From positions 124,001-188,000 of the forward strand of contig NZ_RXYB01000004.1 in NCBI RefSeq assembly GCF_008086615.1: a DNA stretch of 64,000 nt, given 5' to 3'. Numbering within the stretch: position 1 is the first letter of the stretch; every line of letters starts with the position of its first letter. Of this stretch, positions 18,249-27,175 are shown in pieces. The notes under the pieces are model-generated. The model saw nothing but the letters and a program-made list of their open reading frames with translations. It made no database searches and had not been told where the DNA came from. Source of the DNA: Acetobacterium tundrae (GTDB taxonomy: Bacteria > Bacillota > Clostridia > Eubacteriales > Eubacteriaceae). A program made the translations under genes and the position numbers.

Positions 18249-18680
18249 TTAAATTTCCTGAATGTTTTTATAAACGGTTGTTAATAATGATTGCAATTCA
18301 GTGATTTGATCGCTTGTCAATCCCTGCATCATTTTTCGTTCGGTTGTTTTCCTGAAATGATCCATTGTAAAAAAAAGATTGATACCTTTTTCAGTGAGAA
18401 AAATAGTCTTTAGCCGTTTGTCCTTTGAATTATGTTCATTTCGGACAAAGTCTTTTCCTTCTAATCGGTTTAAGATACCGATAATTGTCGGATGGGTCAC
18501 TTCAAAAAAGTCTTCAAGATCTTTCAGAGAGGTTTGTGTCTCATTACGATCATGCAGATAGAAAAGAATACGTGCCTGAGATAAAGTCAAATCAAACTCT
18601 TTAAGGGTTTGATTAGCTTTTTTTTGAAGACATTCACTAATAAGTTTTATAAAAAATCCGATTTCGTCATTTTGTTGCAT
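18249..18680 (-). CDS. MarR-family repressor of the efflux operon
   Basis: A 143-residue winged-helix regulator. The recognition-helix region reads LKDLEDFFEVTHPTIIGILNRLEGKDFV and the wing NSKDKRLKTIFLTEKG. The second of two adjacent ATGs (18680) is better spaced from GAGGG. It is first in an operon with the Bcr/CflA exporter. A 12-bp palindrome sits directly behind its -10 box, a clear autoregulation site. Confidence 0.9.
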   Translation of the reverse strand: MQQNDEIGFFIKLISECLQKKANQTLKEFDLTLSQARILFYLHDRNETQTSLKDLEDFFEVTHPTIIGILNRLEGKDFVRNEHNSKDKRLKTIFLTEKGINLFFTMDHFRKTTERKMMQGLTSDQITELQSLLTTVYKNIQEI

Positions 18681-18699
18681 CATTACCCTCGCTAAATAT

Positions 18700-18741
18700 G
18701 TAGCATGCTACGATTATATATAAAAAAAATAAAAAGGTCAA
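18700..18741 (-). promoter_or_regulatory. MarR promoter with palindromic operator
   Basis: On the minus strand, -35 TTGACC (18736-18741) and -10 TATAAT (18713-18718) are 17 bases apart. The perfect palindrome GTAGCATGCTAC (18700-18711) starts one base beyond the -10, so a bound repressor would block initiation. It controls the MarR/MFS operon. Confidence 0.8.
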
Positions 18742-18884
18742 TAATTAATACTGACTTTTTTAAACCTGAAAACCATATCATATTCTAGAAGGGAACATCT
18801 CTATCAAAAGAATGGATCGTCAATTACAAGAAGGAATGGATCACAGTTTGGAGTTGAAGCAGAGAAACCGATGAAAATTAAAAA

Positions 18885-19934
18885 TCATGCTTTTACAGCC
18901 CATCGCAATTTAGCAGAACGAGCACGGCCATTGGCATTACATTCCTCTGATGATGGCCGAATAGGACCGGGAGCTATTTCACGATAGACGCCTTCACGAA
19001 AAAAGCGCTGAAATGATTTTTTAACGAGACGATCTTCTCCTGAATGAAAAGAAAGGATCGCAATGCGCCCACCTTCAGCAAGGGCCGCGGGAAGTTTTTC
19101 CAAAAATTCATATAATACTTCAAATTCATCATTGACATCAATTCGCAACGCCTGAAAGCATCGTTGACAGGATTTTTTAATCGCATCTTTACTATTATTT
19201 CCGGGAATAGATTTAAGCCCGTCTTTGATTACTTCCTGAAGTTGAGTTGTCGTTGAAATGTTAATTCCTTTTTTGCGTTGGGAAATAATTGCGCCAGCGA
19301 TTGCGGCGGCGTTAGGCTCATCCGCATTTTCCATCAACATTCCTTCTAATTCATCCTGGGAAATAGTTTTTAAACGATCCGCGGCAGATATCCCTTTTTC
19401 AGGATTCAGGCGTAAGTCTAATGGCCCTTCACTTTTAAATGAAAATCCTCTTTCGGGATTATCTATCTGCATTGAAGAGACGCCTAAATCTGCCAATACA
19501 AAATTCAATGGCCCTGATTCTAATGCAAGTTGATCGATATCGGAAAAGTTCATTTGCTTGATGGTTAAAATTTCAGAGCCATAACCTAAGCTCTCTAAGC
19601 GTTTTTGGGAGCGGGGCAACTCAATTGAATCGACATCCGTTGCATACAAATGCCCCTTTGAGTCTAAACATTTTAACATCTCCAAAGTATGGCCGCCAAA
19701 ACCAAGGGTGGCATCTAATCCAGTTTGTCCGGGTGTGATTTGCAAGAATTCCAATATCTCTTTAACACAAATTGAACGATGCATACCAGCAGGGGTACTG
19801 CCCTTTTGGATAACTTTTTCTACCGTATCAGCATACTTTTCAGGTTGCAGTTCCTTATACTTATCTTTATAAGCTTTTGGGTGCGTGCCTTTGTATCGCG
19901 GACGTCGCTGATGTTTTTGCTCTTGATTATCCAT
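18885..19934 (-). CDS. rsmH: RsmH-family 16S rRNA m4C1402 methyltransferase paralogue
   Basis: A 349-residue SAM-dependent methyltransferase. RsmH motifs are visible: GMHRSICVKEIL, GLDATLGFGGHTLEML (SAM loop; canonical GxGGHS), LADLGVSSMQID, GPLDLRLNP, and the C-terminal SFHSGEDRLVKKSF. Known RsmH N4-methylates C1402 of 16S rRNA. It differs from the canonical gene by a basic N-terminal extension of ~45 residues (QEQKHQRRPRYKGTHPKAYK) and by standing alone, away from the ftsL/murein dcw cluster where rsmH normally lies. It may therefore be a second, specialised copy. Transcribed alone. Confidence 0.8.
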   Translation of the reverse strand: MDNQEQKHQRRPRYKGTHPKAYKDKYKELQPEKYADTVEKVIQKGSTPAGMHRSICVKEILEFLQITPGQTGLDATLGFGGHTLEMLKCLDSKGHLYATDVDSIELPRSQKRLESLGYGSEILTIKQMNFSDIDQLALESGPLNFVLADLGVSSMQIDNPERGFSFKSEGPLDLRLNPEKGISAADRLKTISQDELEGMLMENADEPNAAAIAGAIISQRKKGINISTTTQLQEVIKDGLKSIPGNNSKDAIKKSCQRCFQALRIDVNDEFEVLYEFLEKLPAALAEGGRIAILSFHSGEDRLVKKSFQRFFREGVYREIAPGPIRPSSEECNANGRARSAKLRWAVKA

Positions 19935-20276
19935 TGCGCGACACTAGAAATTTAACGTGTGCAAATTCGAAATTTGAAATGAATTTCATATAATATGTTG
20001 TACTCACTCTTTTTTCCACCTTTTTAATAGTTTTTTAATGTTGTTGAAATATTATAATACCAAATACTACTCATAAAATCAAATTCACAGCAAAAAGACA
20101 TGCTTTTTTAGCCGTCAATTATTTCTTTAAGGACAATGTGGCGATTATAATGTTACAATATTTGCTGAATAATAATGGAGTGGGGGAGTATTGAATCAGC
20201 GATTGAATCAGTAATGAGCAGTGAAAAAATAACAATATCGGTGTAATGAAAGCACTGACAATTAATGGAGGCAAAT
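19935..20276. other. Intergenic region, 342 bases
   Basis: An A/T-rich divergent region between the rsmH-like gene and the fragment at 20277. No coding frame with a ribosome site was seen. It should hold promoters for both sides; none was assigned with confidence. Confidence 0.4.
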
Positions 20277-20543
20277 ATGAATAAATTATTATCGATGCAG
20301 GATATCACCAAAAAATATAACACAAGTGAGGAAAACCTTGAAATGCTTAAACACATCGAATTTTTAGTGGACGAGACGGAGTTTGATTCAATTCTCGGTT
20401 CAGCTAAAACAGGAAAACAGCCGATGATGACGATCATCGGCTGTTTAGACGTATCGGCTTTTGAACAGTGCGAGCATCAGCAAGTACCAGTTGCGTCAAG
20501 CTCATTGATGCATTGCGAAGTATCTAGAAAGGTGTCAGCATGA
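20277..20543 (+). pseudogene. Degenerate N-terminus of a MacB/LolD-type ABC ATPase
   Basis: An 88-codon frame with a good ribosome site (TGGAGG). MNKLLSMQDITKKY and MMTIIGCLDV align with the start of MacB/LolD ATPases (consensus ..LKNITKTY.. and ..TLMNIIGCLD..). The Walker A loop is ruined: LGSAKTGKQ in place of GPSGSGKST, and the protein stops soon after, without signature or Walker B. It ends overlapping the ATG of the glycosyltransferase by four bases (ATGA), so it may survive as a translated leader. It contains a 14-bp perfect hairpin. Confidence 0.6.
20415..20446. repeat. Perfect 14-bp hairpin inside the ABC fragment
   Basis: AAACAGCCGATGAT (20415-20428), loop GACG, ATCATCGGCTGTTT (20433-20446). 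There is no T-tract beyond the stem. It could act as an attenuator ahead of the glycosyltransferase operon. Confidence 0.6.
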
Positions 20544-21580
20544 AATATATATCCTTTATAGTTCCCTGTTATAACTCAGAAGACTATATGAATCGCTGTA
20601 TTGATTCATTATTATATGCCGGAAATGATGTGGAAATCATCATCATCAATGATGGCTCAACAGACAAAACACGTGAAATAGCTGAGAATTACAGTATCAA
20701 GTATCCAGATATGATCAAGGTTATCAACAAAGAAAACGGCGGTCATGGTTCTGGAGTAAATGTGGGACTGGAAAATGCAACCGGGATTTATTTCAAAGTT
20801 GTGGATTCCGATGATTGGTTGGATCGGCAGGCGTTGGATCGATTGATGTTCAGAATTAGAGATTTTTGTCTAAAAAAACAGAGTAACTCCGGAACCATCA
20901 TTCCGGATTTGTTTATCTGTAATTATGTTTATGACCATCTGTATGAAGAAACGCGTCATGACATCTCTTACAAGAATGTGTTGGATGACGAAAAATTATG
21001 CAGGTGGAAGGATATCGGCAATTTTAGAGCATCTCAGTATTTGCTTATGCATTCGCAAATCTTCAAAACAGCAATTTTAAGAAAAAGTGGGGTAAAACTG
21101 CCAGAGCACACGTTCTATGTCGACAATATTTTTGCCTACCAGCCGTTACCCTATGTTGAGCACCTATACTATATGGACGTTGATCTTTATCATTATTTCA
21201 TTGGCAGAGAGGATCAATCCGTGAATGAAGATGTCATGCTCAGCCGGATTGATCAGCAAATTCGGGTAACGGAACGGATGCTGACCTGTGTGGATTTACA
21301 TGCCGTGAAAAAGAACGAACCGAGACTTGCAGCATATATGTATCGCTATCTGTCAATTATTATGTCCATCACCAATATTTTATTGCTGATGATTAATTCT
21401 GAAGAATCGATGCTGCAAAAAAACAAATTGTGGAACGAGATCAAGTCACGCGATAAAAATCTTTATCGTAAACTGAAATATACATCAATGAGTGGCTTGA
21501 CTAATATGCCCGGTTCCGTTGGTAGAAAACTGTCGATTTCCGGTTATCGCGTTGCTCAAAAAATTTATAAATTCAATTGA
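20540..21580 (+). CDS. Family 2 glycosyltransferase
   Basis: A 346-residue enzyme. The GT-A fold starts YISFIVPCYNSEDYMNRCID; the nucleotide-sugar motifs IIINDGSTDKT and VDSDDWLD (the DXD site) are present. It transfers a sugar from an activated donor to a glycan or lipid. It is cytoplasmic, with a hydrophobic region around residues 270-285 (SIIMSITNILLLMI). Next in the operon are an LPG-synthase-type membrane protein and UDP-galactopyranose mutase, suggesting cell-surface glycan or glycolipid synthesis. The acceptor is unknown. Confidence 0.88.
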   Translation: MKYISFIVPCYNSEDYMNRCIDSLLYAGNDVEIIIINDGSTDKTREIAENYSIKYPDMIKVINKENGGHGSGVNVGLENATGIYFKVVDSDDWLDRQALDRLMFRIRDFCLKKQSNSGTIIPDLFICNYVYDHLYEETRHDISYKNVLDDEKLCRWKDIGNFRASQYLLMHSQIFKTAILRKSGVKLPEHTFYVDNIFAYQPLPYVEHLYYMDVDLYHYFIGREDQSVNEDVMLSRIDQQIRVTERMLTCVDLHAVKKNEPRLAAYMYRYLSIIMSITNILLLMINSEESMLQKNKLWNEIKSRDKNLYRKLKYTSMSGLTNMPGSVGRKLSISGYRVAQKIYKFN

Positions 21581-21608
21581 TGCTACCGGCATCAGAAAGG
21601 AGGGGCGG

Positions 21609-22667
21609 ATGGCTGTAAAAGTAAACAAAAAGTTGCTTTATTTGCTCTTTTTCCTGTTCGTCATGGGTCTGACGATTTATACAATGCTGCAGGGCAATGA
21701 CGTTGGGGAGATCCTGATTGCTATTTCCAGTATGAATGTCGGCTATCTGTTCCTTGCTATTTTGGCGGCTCTGATTTTTGTTGTCCTCGAGGCCGTCATC
21801 ATTTGGTATTTAATGCATGGTCTTGGTGAAACAAACAGCATGCTTCAATGCATTGCCTATTCTTTTATCGGCTATTTTTATTCATCCATCACGCCTTCAG
21901 CCCTGGGCGGACAGCCAATGCAGCTCTATTATATGAGAAAAGATGGAAACTCTTTATCGAATAGTTCGGTGATATTAATGATATTGGCCCTGTTTAGTAA
22001 GCTAGTGCTTGCTCTCATCGGCATTGTGCTGTTGGTCTTTTGGTATGCTCCATTGACTTACTATCTCAAGAGCTTCATGGCTTTATATTATCTGGGCTTG
22101 GCACTCAATATCATATCCGTCGCCGTTCTGCTTGCCGCCATGTTCGTACCTGGGATTGTGCGTCAAATCACTCAATCTATTGATGGATTTCTGATTAGAA
22201 TCCATATCCTTAAATTATCAAAGGAACGCCAGCTGAAAATTGAAAGTTTTATTGAAGGTTACCATGGCGCCGTCAATTTTTTAATGCTGAACAAAACGAA
22301 AATTCTGGTTGTCTTCATCTTGACATTTCTACAGCGAAACTGTCTGTATATTCTCACGTATTTTGTCTATAAGGGATTTTCCCTGAGTGGGACTTCTATG
22401 GTCACGGTGGTACTGCTTCAGGCGGCGATTTATGTGGCCGTCGAAATGATGCCCCTGCCGGGGGCTCAAGGCATTACCGAATTGATGTACTACACCGTAT
22501 TCCAGGGGGTATTCACCAGTGCCTTGTTAACACCCTCACTTATGGTTACCCGAGGGTTGGACTTCTATTTTCTGGTGATTATCAGTTTGATTGTTGTCGT
22601 TGCCAAGTCGTTTCTGTTGAAAAAAGATGTAAAGTCAATAAAAATAGAAAAAAAACGAATAATCTAG
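21609..22667 (+). CDS. Flippase-like LPG_synthase_TM membrane protein (UPF0104)
   Basis: A 352-residue protein with about eight membrane helices, matching the PF03706 domain (SFIGYFYSSITPSALGGQPM; LLQAAIYVAVEMMPLPGAQG). It is the membrane half of lysyl-phosphatidylglycerol synthases without the catalytic half. The ATG at 21609 follows AAAGGAGG; the 28 bases after the GT2 stop show one operon. In related clusters such proteins sit with glycosyltransferases and may move lipid-linked substrates; that role is inference. Confidence 0.82.
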   Translation: MAVKVNKKLLYLLFFLFVMGLTIYTMLQGNDVGEILIAISSMNVGYLFLAILAALIFVVLEAVIIWYLMHGLGETNSMLQCIAYSFIGYFYSSITPSALGGQPMQLYYMRKDGNSLSNSSVILMILALFSKLVLALIGIVLLVFWYAPLTYYLKSFMALYYLGLALNIISVAVLLAAMFVPGIVRQITQSIDGFLIRIHILKLSKERQLKIESFIEGYHGAVNFLMLNKTKILVVFILTFLQRNCLYILTYFVYKGFSLSGTSMVTVVLLQAAIYVAVEMMPLPGAQGITELMYYTVFQGVFTSALLTPSLMVTRGLDFYFLVIISLIVVVAKSFLLKKDVKSIKIEKKRII

Positions 22668-22788
22668 AAGAACCGATCATTTAAGTCTAAAATCAAAGAT
22701 CAAAGCTAAGAAAAGGACGTCAGATTGCAAGGCTGCCGATTCAGGTATATATTACTTCCTTGCAAAACTTAATATATGAGGAAATTAT

Positions 22789-23889
22789 ATGAAATTCAAC
22801 TATCTCATCGTCGGAGCGGGTTTGGCGGGGCTGACCTTTGCTAATCTGCTGGCTCAAAATGAAAATAACACAATCCTAATCATCGAAAAAAGGCAACATA
22901 TTGGCGGCAATGCCTATGACAGCTACAATGCCAACCATATCCTGATTCACAACTATGGCCCCCACATTTTTCATACCAATAATCAGCAGGTTTGGAAATA
23001 CCTGAGCCAATTCACCGAATGGCAGGATTACCAGCATCGCGTCTTAAGCTTTGTGGACGGACAGTTTATTCCCATGCCGATTACGCTGGAGACCATTAAT
23101 CAGCTGTATAACACCAACCTTTCCCAGTTTGAAATGGCAGATTTTATCGAAAGCCAAAAGGAAAAGGTGGAGTTGATAAAAAGCAGTGAGGATGTGGCTT
23201 TAAGCAATGCCGGCAGAGATATTTATGAAAAATTCTTTATGAACTACACCACTAAACAATGGGGAGTGTCGCCGAGCGAACTGGATCCATCGGTAATATC
23301 CCGGATCCCTTTCCGGTTCAACCGGGATACACGGTATTTCACAGATCGTTATCAGGGGATTCCCAAAGCGGGTTATACTAAAATGTGTGAGCAGATGATC
23401 GATCGCCCGAATATCAAGGTGATGCTCAATACTGATTACAAGGAAGTGACAGACGCGATTGACTATGACAAGATGATCTACACTGGACCAGTTGATTATT
23501 TTTATGATAATCAATTTGGTAAACTGAAATATAGGAGCGTCCGTTTTGAAATGGAAGACCATGATTGCGAATCTTTTCAAGATGCAGCGGTAGTTAATTA
23601 TCCCAACGATTATGATTTCACGCGGATTACGGAATATAAAAAAATAACGGGACAACAACACCTGAAAACCACTGTCATGAAAGAATTCCCCTGCGATGGA
23701 GAAGAGCCTTTTTATCCATTCCCAACAAAGGAGTGGCAGGAATGCTATTTGAAGTATAAAGCAAAAGCCGATGTTGAAGAAAATGTTGTTTTTGCCGGCC
23801 GGCTTGCCGAGTATCGCTATTACAATATGGATGTCGTCGTTGCCAGAGCGATGGAGATGGTTGAATCGATATCGTCTCTGAGTATCTGA
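22789..23889 (+). CDS. glf: UDP-galactopyranose mutase
   Basis: A 366-residue FAD enzyme. The N-terminal dinucleotide fold is YLIVGAGLAGLTFANLLA, followed by the family motifs RQHIGGNAYD, YGPHIFHT and, near the C-terminus, AGRLAEYRYYNMDVVVARAM. It converts UDP-galactopyranose to UDP-galactofuranose in the cytoplasm, the donor for galactofuranose-containing glycans. It follows the membrane protein gene by ~120 bases, so it may have its own promoter. A T-rich terminator ends it. Confidence 0.95.
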   Translation: MKFNYLIVGAGLAGLTFANLLAQNENNTILIIEKRQHIGGNAYDSYNANHILIHNYGPHIFHTNNQQVWKYLSQFTEWQDYQHRVLSFVDGQFIPMPITLETINQLYNTNLSQFEMADFIESQKEKVELIKSSEDVALSNAGRDIYEKFFMNYTTKQWGVSPSELDPSVISRIPFRFNRDTRYFTDRYQGIPKAGYTKMCEQMIDRPNIKVMLNTDYKEVTDAIDYDKMIYTGPVDYFYDNQFGKLKYRSVRFEMEDHDCESFQDAAVVNYPNDYDFTRITEYKKITGQQHLKTTVMKEFPCDGEEPFYPFPTKEWQECYLKYKAKADVEENVVFAGRLAEYRYYNMDVVVARAMEMVESISSLSI

Positions 23890-23916
23890 TGATTTGTAAA
23901 TTAAATTAATGAAAAA

Positions 23917-23955
23917 AAAACTACTCAATCAAATTCTAATTGAGTAGTTTTTTTG
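23917..23955. terminator. Bidirectional terminator after glf
   Basis: AAAACTACTCAAT (23917-23929) pairs with ATTGAGTAGTTTT (23939-23951), with T-tracts on both strands. It lies between the convergent glf and the gene at 23968. Confidence 0.85.
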
Positions 23956-23967
23956 ATGGTCAAAAAA

Positions 23968-24216
23968 TTAGAACAGCATTTTTTTAACCATCACAGAATC
24001 ACAGGTATGCAATTCTTTTTCCAAAACGGCTATTTCTTCCTCTTTATCAGGCAGAAATTCCAAAATAATTAGTCCGGTGATACTACATGATGATTCGGAC
24101 GATTCGTGTAAACCAAGACGTGTTTTTATGATACAACCGTTTTTTGTCAATAATTGCTGAACCTTTAATGCATCACTTTCGCGATTTCCAACTTGAATCC
24201 CCATAATTTGTCTCAT
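23968..24216 (-). CDS. Putative iron-only hydrogenase system regulator (TM1266-like, ACT fold)
   Basis: An 82-residue protein beginning MRQIMGIQVGNRESDALKVQ with GCIIKTRLGLHE, GLIILEFLPDKEEEIAVLEK and a C-terminal VMVKKMLF. This pattern resembles the small ACT/ferredoxin-like proteins named iron-only hydrogenase system regulator, usually near [FeFe]-hydrogenase maturation genes. No hydrogenase gene is in this window. It has a strong ribosome site (GGAGGG, spacing 7). An unrelated small ferredoxin-fold protein is the alternative. Confidence 0.6.
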   Translation of the reverse strand: MRQIMGIQVGNRESDALKVQQLLTKNGCIIKTRLGLHESSESSCSITGLIILEFLPDKEEEIAVLEKELHTCDSVMVKKMLF

Positions 24217-24391
24217 AAATAAACCCTCCTTATAAAAAATATTATTTTACCATTATACGCTTTAAAATGAGATTTAAACAATTTTCTTTTTCCACTTAAT
24301 ATGTTAATCATATTATTTTTACTAATAACGCATAGTTTGTCATAAAGATACATATCTTTGGATTGGTCAGTGTTGCTTTTATCTACATTAT

Positions 24392-25039
24392 TTACATAAA
24401 TACAACTGCTCCATGATAAATAAGATAGATCGCCATAAGTGTGAAATAAACATTGCCTATTTTAGCCCCGTTTTTTGACATAAATCCATTCACCGGGCCA
24501 AGAATACTTTGCGATTTTTGGGGCATGGCATAACTGATTATAACGGGAAACGCAATCATACACATGGCGATTATGATTGTCACCAGGAGAATAGCTATAC
24601 CATCCCAGTCACCCAGCTTATTCATGGCGATAATTTTAGCTGCAGCAATAAAAGGAATAAGGGTAGATATATTGATGAACATGTATAAAAATCCGATAAG
24701 TGAGTAAGGCCTTTTTTTATTTTTAGCAGCATCATTTTTGGGCTTTTTCTTAGAAAAGACTGATGTAACCACAATGACTATAATCAGGAATCCAAGGACA
24801 ATATCAATGATACTGGATGTAATATCAGGACGCATGGTTGAAGTGACAGCCGGCTTGGCTGTGAAAAAAATAAACAGTCCCAGTAAGGTCAAACATAAGG
24901 TCCCGCCAAGGACAAAGCTCAGGGCACTCTTTTTTGAATTGTTTTTACCACTTAAAATCATCATAATAAATAAGAGGCCAGTTGGACTGATGGCTGACCC
25001 AATGGCTAGAGGGAGAATCTCAAAAAAAGTATGTTCCAT
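24392..25039 (-). CDS. GAP/Sap-family (LysE-like) membrane exporter
   Basis: A 215-residue protein with six hydrophobic segments. The start FEILPLAIGSAISPTGLLFIM and the later NISTLIPFIAAAKII match the GAP (Sap, sulfolipid-addressing) family of the LysE superfamily. A short polar loop (KKKPKNDAAKNKKRP) separates the two halves. It probably exports a small molecule; the substrate is unknown. Monocistronic. Confidence 0.7.
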   Translation of the reverse strand: MEHTFFEILPLAIGSAISPTGLLFIMMILSGKNNSKKSALSFVLGGTLCLTLLGLFIFFTAKPAVTSTMRPDITSSIIDIVLGFLIIVIVVTSVFSKKKPKNDAAKNKKRPYSLIGFLYMFINISTLIPFIAAAKIIAMNKLGDWDGIAILLVTIIIAMCMIAFPVIISYAMPQKSQSILGPVNGFMSKNGAKIGNVYFTLMAIYLIYHGAVVFM

Positions 25040-25256
25040 AAATACTCCTTAAAATATATTTGATTTTTTCTTATTATACCCTGTATTTTATAAATATAAT
25101 AGACAAAATCAATTTAATCTGAGGCTGGATTTTTGGTGACGGTCTTTTGAAAAGGGGATGCTTTTAATCTTTCGTCAAAAGCAATTTAATGATACAATAA
25201 TAACATTTAAAACAGTTAACGACCAAAATATTCCAGCGAAAAAGGAAATTAGTGTA

Positions 25257-25745
25257 ATGCATCTTAATATTAGAAGAGTATCTATAGAAAACTTAGAAGC
25301 AGTAGTCGAAGTGGAAGCTAGATGCTTTCCATCGGCAGAGGCTGCTACGAAGACATCATTTGAACAACGCATTAAGGTATTTCCAGAAAAATTTTTTTTA
25401 GCAGAAATTGATGGGAAAATAATTGGGTTTATCAATGGTTGTATAATCAATGAAACGGCTATCTATGATGAATTATATAATGATGCGGAACTACATGTTT
25501 CAGATGGTGATTTCCAGACTGTCTTCGGACTTGATGTGATACCAGAATATCGTAATCAGGGAATTGCTGCACAATTAATGAATCACATGATAGAAGCATC
25601 AAAATTAGAGGAACGCAAAGGCGTTATTTTAACATGTAAAGAGAAACTTATTCATTACTATACAAAATTTGGGTTTGTAAATACGGGTACATCTAAATCA
25701 GTTCACGGTGGTTCTAAATGGTATAATATGATTTTAGAGTTTTAA
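25257..25745 (+). CDS. GNAT acetyltransferase (arylalkylamine NAT-like)
   Basis: A 162-residue GNAT. The CoA-binding motif A is LDVIPEYRNQGIAAQLMNHM and motif B reads CKEKLIHYYTKFGFVNTGTS. The layout with an acidic loop before motif A resembles AANAT-type N-acetyltransferases. The ATG at 25257 follows AAAGGAAA; in-frame starts further upstream add residues unlike the family. Probably acetylates a small amine. Monocistronic. Confidence 0.8.
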   Translation: MHLNIRRVSIENLEAVVEVEARCFPSAEAATKTSFEQRIKVFPEKFFLAEIDGKIIGFINGCIINETAIYDELYNDAELHVSDGDFQTVFGLDVIPEYRNQGIAAQLMNHMIEASKLEERKGVILTCKEKLIHYYTKFGFVNTGTSKSVHGGSKWYNMILEF

Positions 25746-25951
25746 TTGTGACTTTGTGCCAGGCTCACTTAACTTAATTCATATAATGGCGTAATAAAAT
25801 GATTTTAAAATGGGTGATGCGGCGCAAACTGATTGTTTCATGCGGAAAGATCTAATTTCTCAAAGCTAACCTCGTTTAACTAATACGGGTGATTTCTTTG
25901 GCAGCATCTAACTTAAATAATTTTAATTATAGTATACAGTGGAGGAAATTT

Positions 25952-26479
25952 ATGAAAACACCGATTCTGGAAACACAGAGATTAATACTCAGACCATTTT
26001 CACAGGATGATGCAGAAGACGTGTTCCATGGCTGGGAAACCGACCCTGATGTAGCGCAGTATATGTTCTGGACCAGCCATAATGATATCAATAAAACAAA
26101 AGAATGGCTGTCCTTTGAAACTGAGAAAATCTTTGATGATGACTGGTTCAGATGGGGGCTGGTGAAAAAAGAAACTGAGAGTTTAATCGGCACCGGTCTG
26201 ATATATTATGAGAAAGAATTTAGGATGTTTGAAATTGGCTATAATTTAGGCAAACCGTTCTGGGGAAAAGGTTTTGCCACTGAAGCCATGGGCGAAATTT
26301 TAAGATTTGCAAGCGAGAACCTAAAGTTAAAAGAAATTGTGGGGAGACATGCAAAAGAGAATCTGAGGTCTGAACATGTCATGGAGAAACTGGGGTTCAA
26401 ATATTTTGAAGACTGCAACTATCCCTGCAATAAGGGCGCGATTATTCTGGAGGGAAAAGTCCTTCGGTTAATATTCTAA
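25952..26479 (+). CDS. GNAT acetyltransferase (RimJ/RimL-like)
   Basis: A 175-residue GNAT starting TPILETQRLILRPFSQDDAE, the classic RimJ/RimL opening. The acetyl-CoA motif is YNLGKPFWGKGFATEAMGEI, followed by NLRSEHVMEKLGFKY. The ATG at 25952 follows GGAGG. It may acetylate a protein N-terminus or a small substrate. Monocistronic. Confidence 0.88.
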   Translation: MKTPILETQRLILRPFSQDDAEDVFHGWETDPDVAQYMFWTSHNDINKTKEWLSFETEKIFDDDWFRWGLVKKETESLIGTGLIYYEKEFRMFEIGYNLGKPFWGKGFATEAMGEILRFASENLKLKEIVGRHAKENLRSEHVMEKLGFKYFEDCNYPCNKGAIILEGKVLRLIF

Positions 26480-26649
26480 AATCAGAATAAAAAGAAGTTC
26501 GGAAAGACGAAAGTACCTTTTCGATGATAAATAAAAATGAAATCCCCCCGTATTTGGAAATCAGTCCACGGGATAAGTTAATCAATTGATTTTTTGAATC
26601 TTTTGTAGTTTAATATAAAAAGAATATCTAATAGACGAGGAGAATAAAA

Positions 26650-26877
26650 ATGGCAAAACAGTGGTATCCAGTTATTGATTATGAAACTTGTATTAGTTGT
26701 GGCAGTTGCACAGAAAAATGTACCCATGATGTATATGATAAAGAGAAGGCACCTTCAGCCCTTGTTATTTATCCGGATGGTTGTGTTGATCATTGCCATG
26801 GATGCGGAAATTTATGTCCAAGTGGATCAATTACCTATAATGGTGATGATACGGATTGGTTACCGCCTAACCGGTAA
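26650..26877 (+). CDS. 4Fe-4S ferredoxin-type protein
   Basis: A 75-residue protein with eight Cys in two clusters: CISCGSCTEKC (C-x2-C-x2-C-x3-C) at ~15-25 and CVDHCHGCGNLCP (C-x3-C-x2-C-x3-C) at ~47-59. Both can hold [4Fe-4S] centres, although the second has a spacing one residue longer than standard. Two His and a Trp-rich tail (DWLPPNR) are unusual for bacterial 2[4Fe-4S] ferredoxins. It has a good ribosome site (GACGAGGAG) and is monocistronic. An electron carrier of unknown partner. Confidence 0.85.
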   Translation: MAKQWYPVIDYETCISCGSCTEKCTHDVYDKEKAPSALVIYPDGCVDHCHGCGNLCPSGSITYNGDDTDWLPPNR

Positions 26878-26920
26878 TGATGTAGATTACCCAAGATCGG
26901 GTGACAGTTCGGGATCAACG

Positions 26921-27154
26921 AAAAAGTTGCAGTTTGAGTTCAGCATTTTCACCTTCAATGTTGGCTCTTTTTTTTATATTTAGCTAAGAAAGTTTTGTTT
27001 TTTTGAATTGTGTCTGTTTCATCATTGATAAAATGATAGCCTGGAGTTTGCATTTCATTTGTCATACGACAAGTCGATTTGTGGTGTTTATGTAAGTCAA
27101 AACGCCCCCGTGTTATTTTTCGTGTTATCCCTGCTGATACGTCAAAAGCTATGA
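26921..27154 (-). pseudogene. Transposase C-terminal remnant (IS1182-like)
   Basis: On the minus strand the frame reads FDVSAGITRKITRGRFDLHK, CRMTNEMQTPGYHF and ETDTIQKNKTFLAKYKKK, then stops. Shifting by one base at the A-tract continues as KKRANIEGENAELKLQ, the motif K..R..IEG.NAELK found near the end of IS1182-type DDE transposases. No terminal inverted repeats or intact ORF remain. It fills the gap between the ferredoxin and the ABM gene. The family assignment is tentative. Confidence 0.55.
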
Positions 27155-27175
27155 AGTGAGTAAGGAGATTTGAAT

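Noticed and set aside
23200-23928. A 242-codon minus-strand frame
   Set aside because: It lies antisense to the clear UDP-galactopyranose mutase gene, with no motif or ribosome site.
26675-26983. A plus-strand frame over the ferredoxin gene
   Set aside because: It is a shifted reading of the ferredoxin, whose two Cys clusters are unmistakable in the chosen frame.
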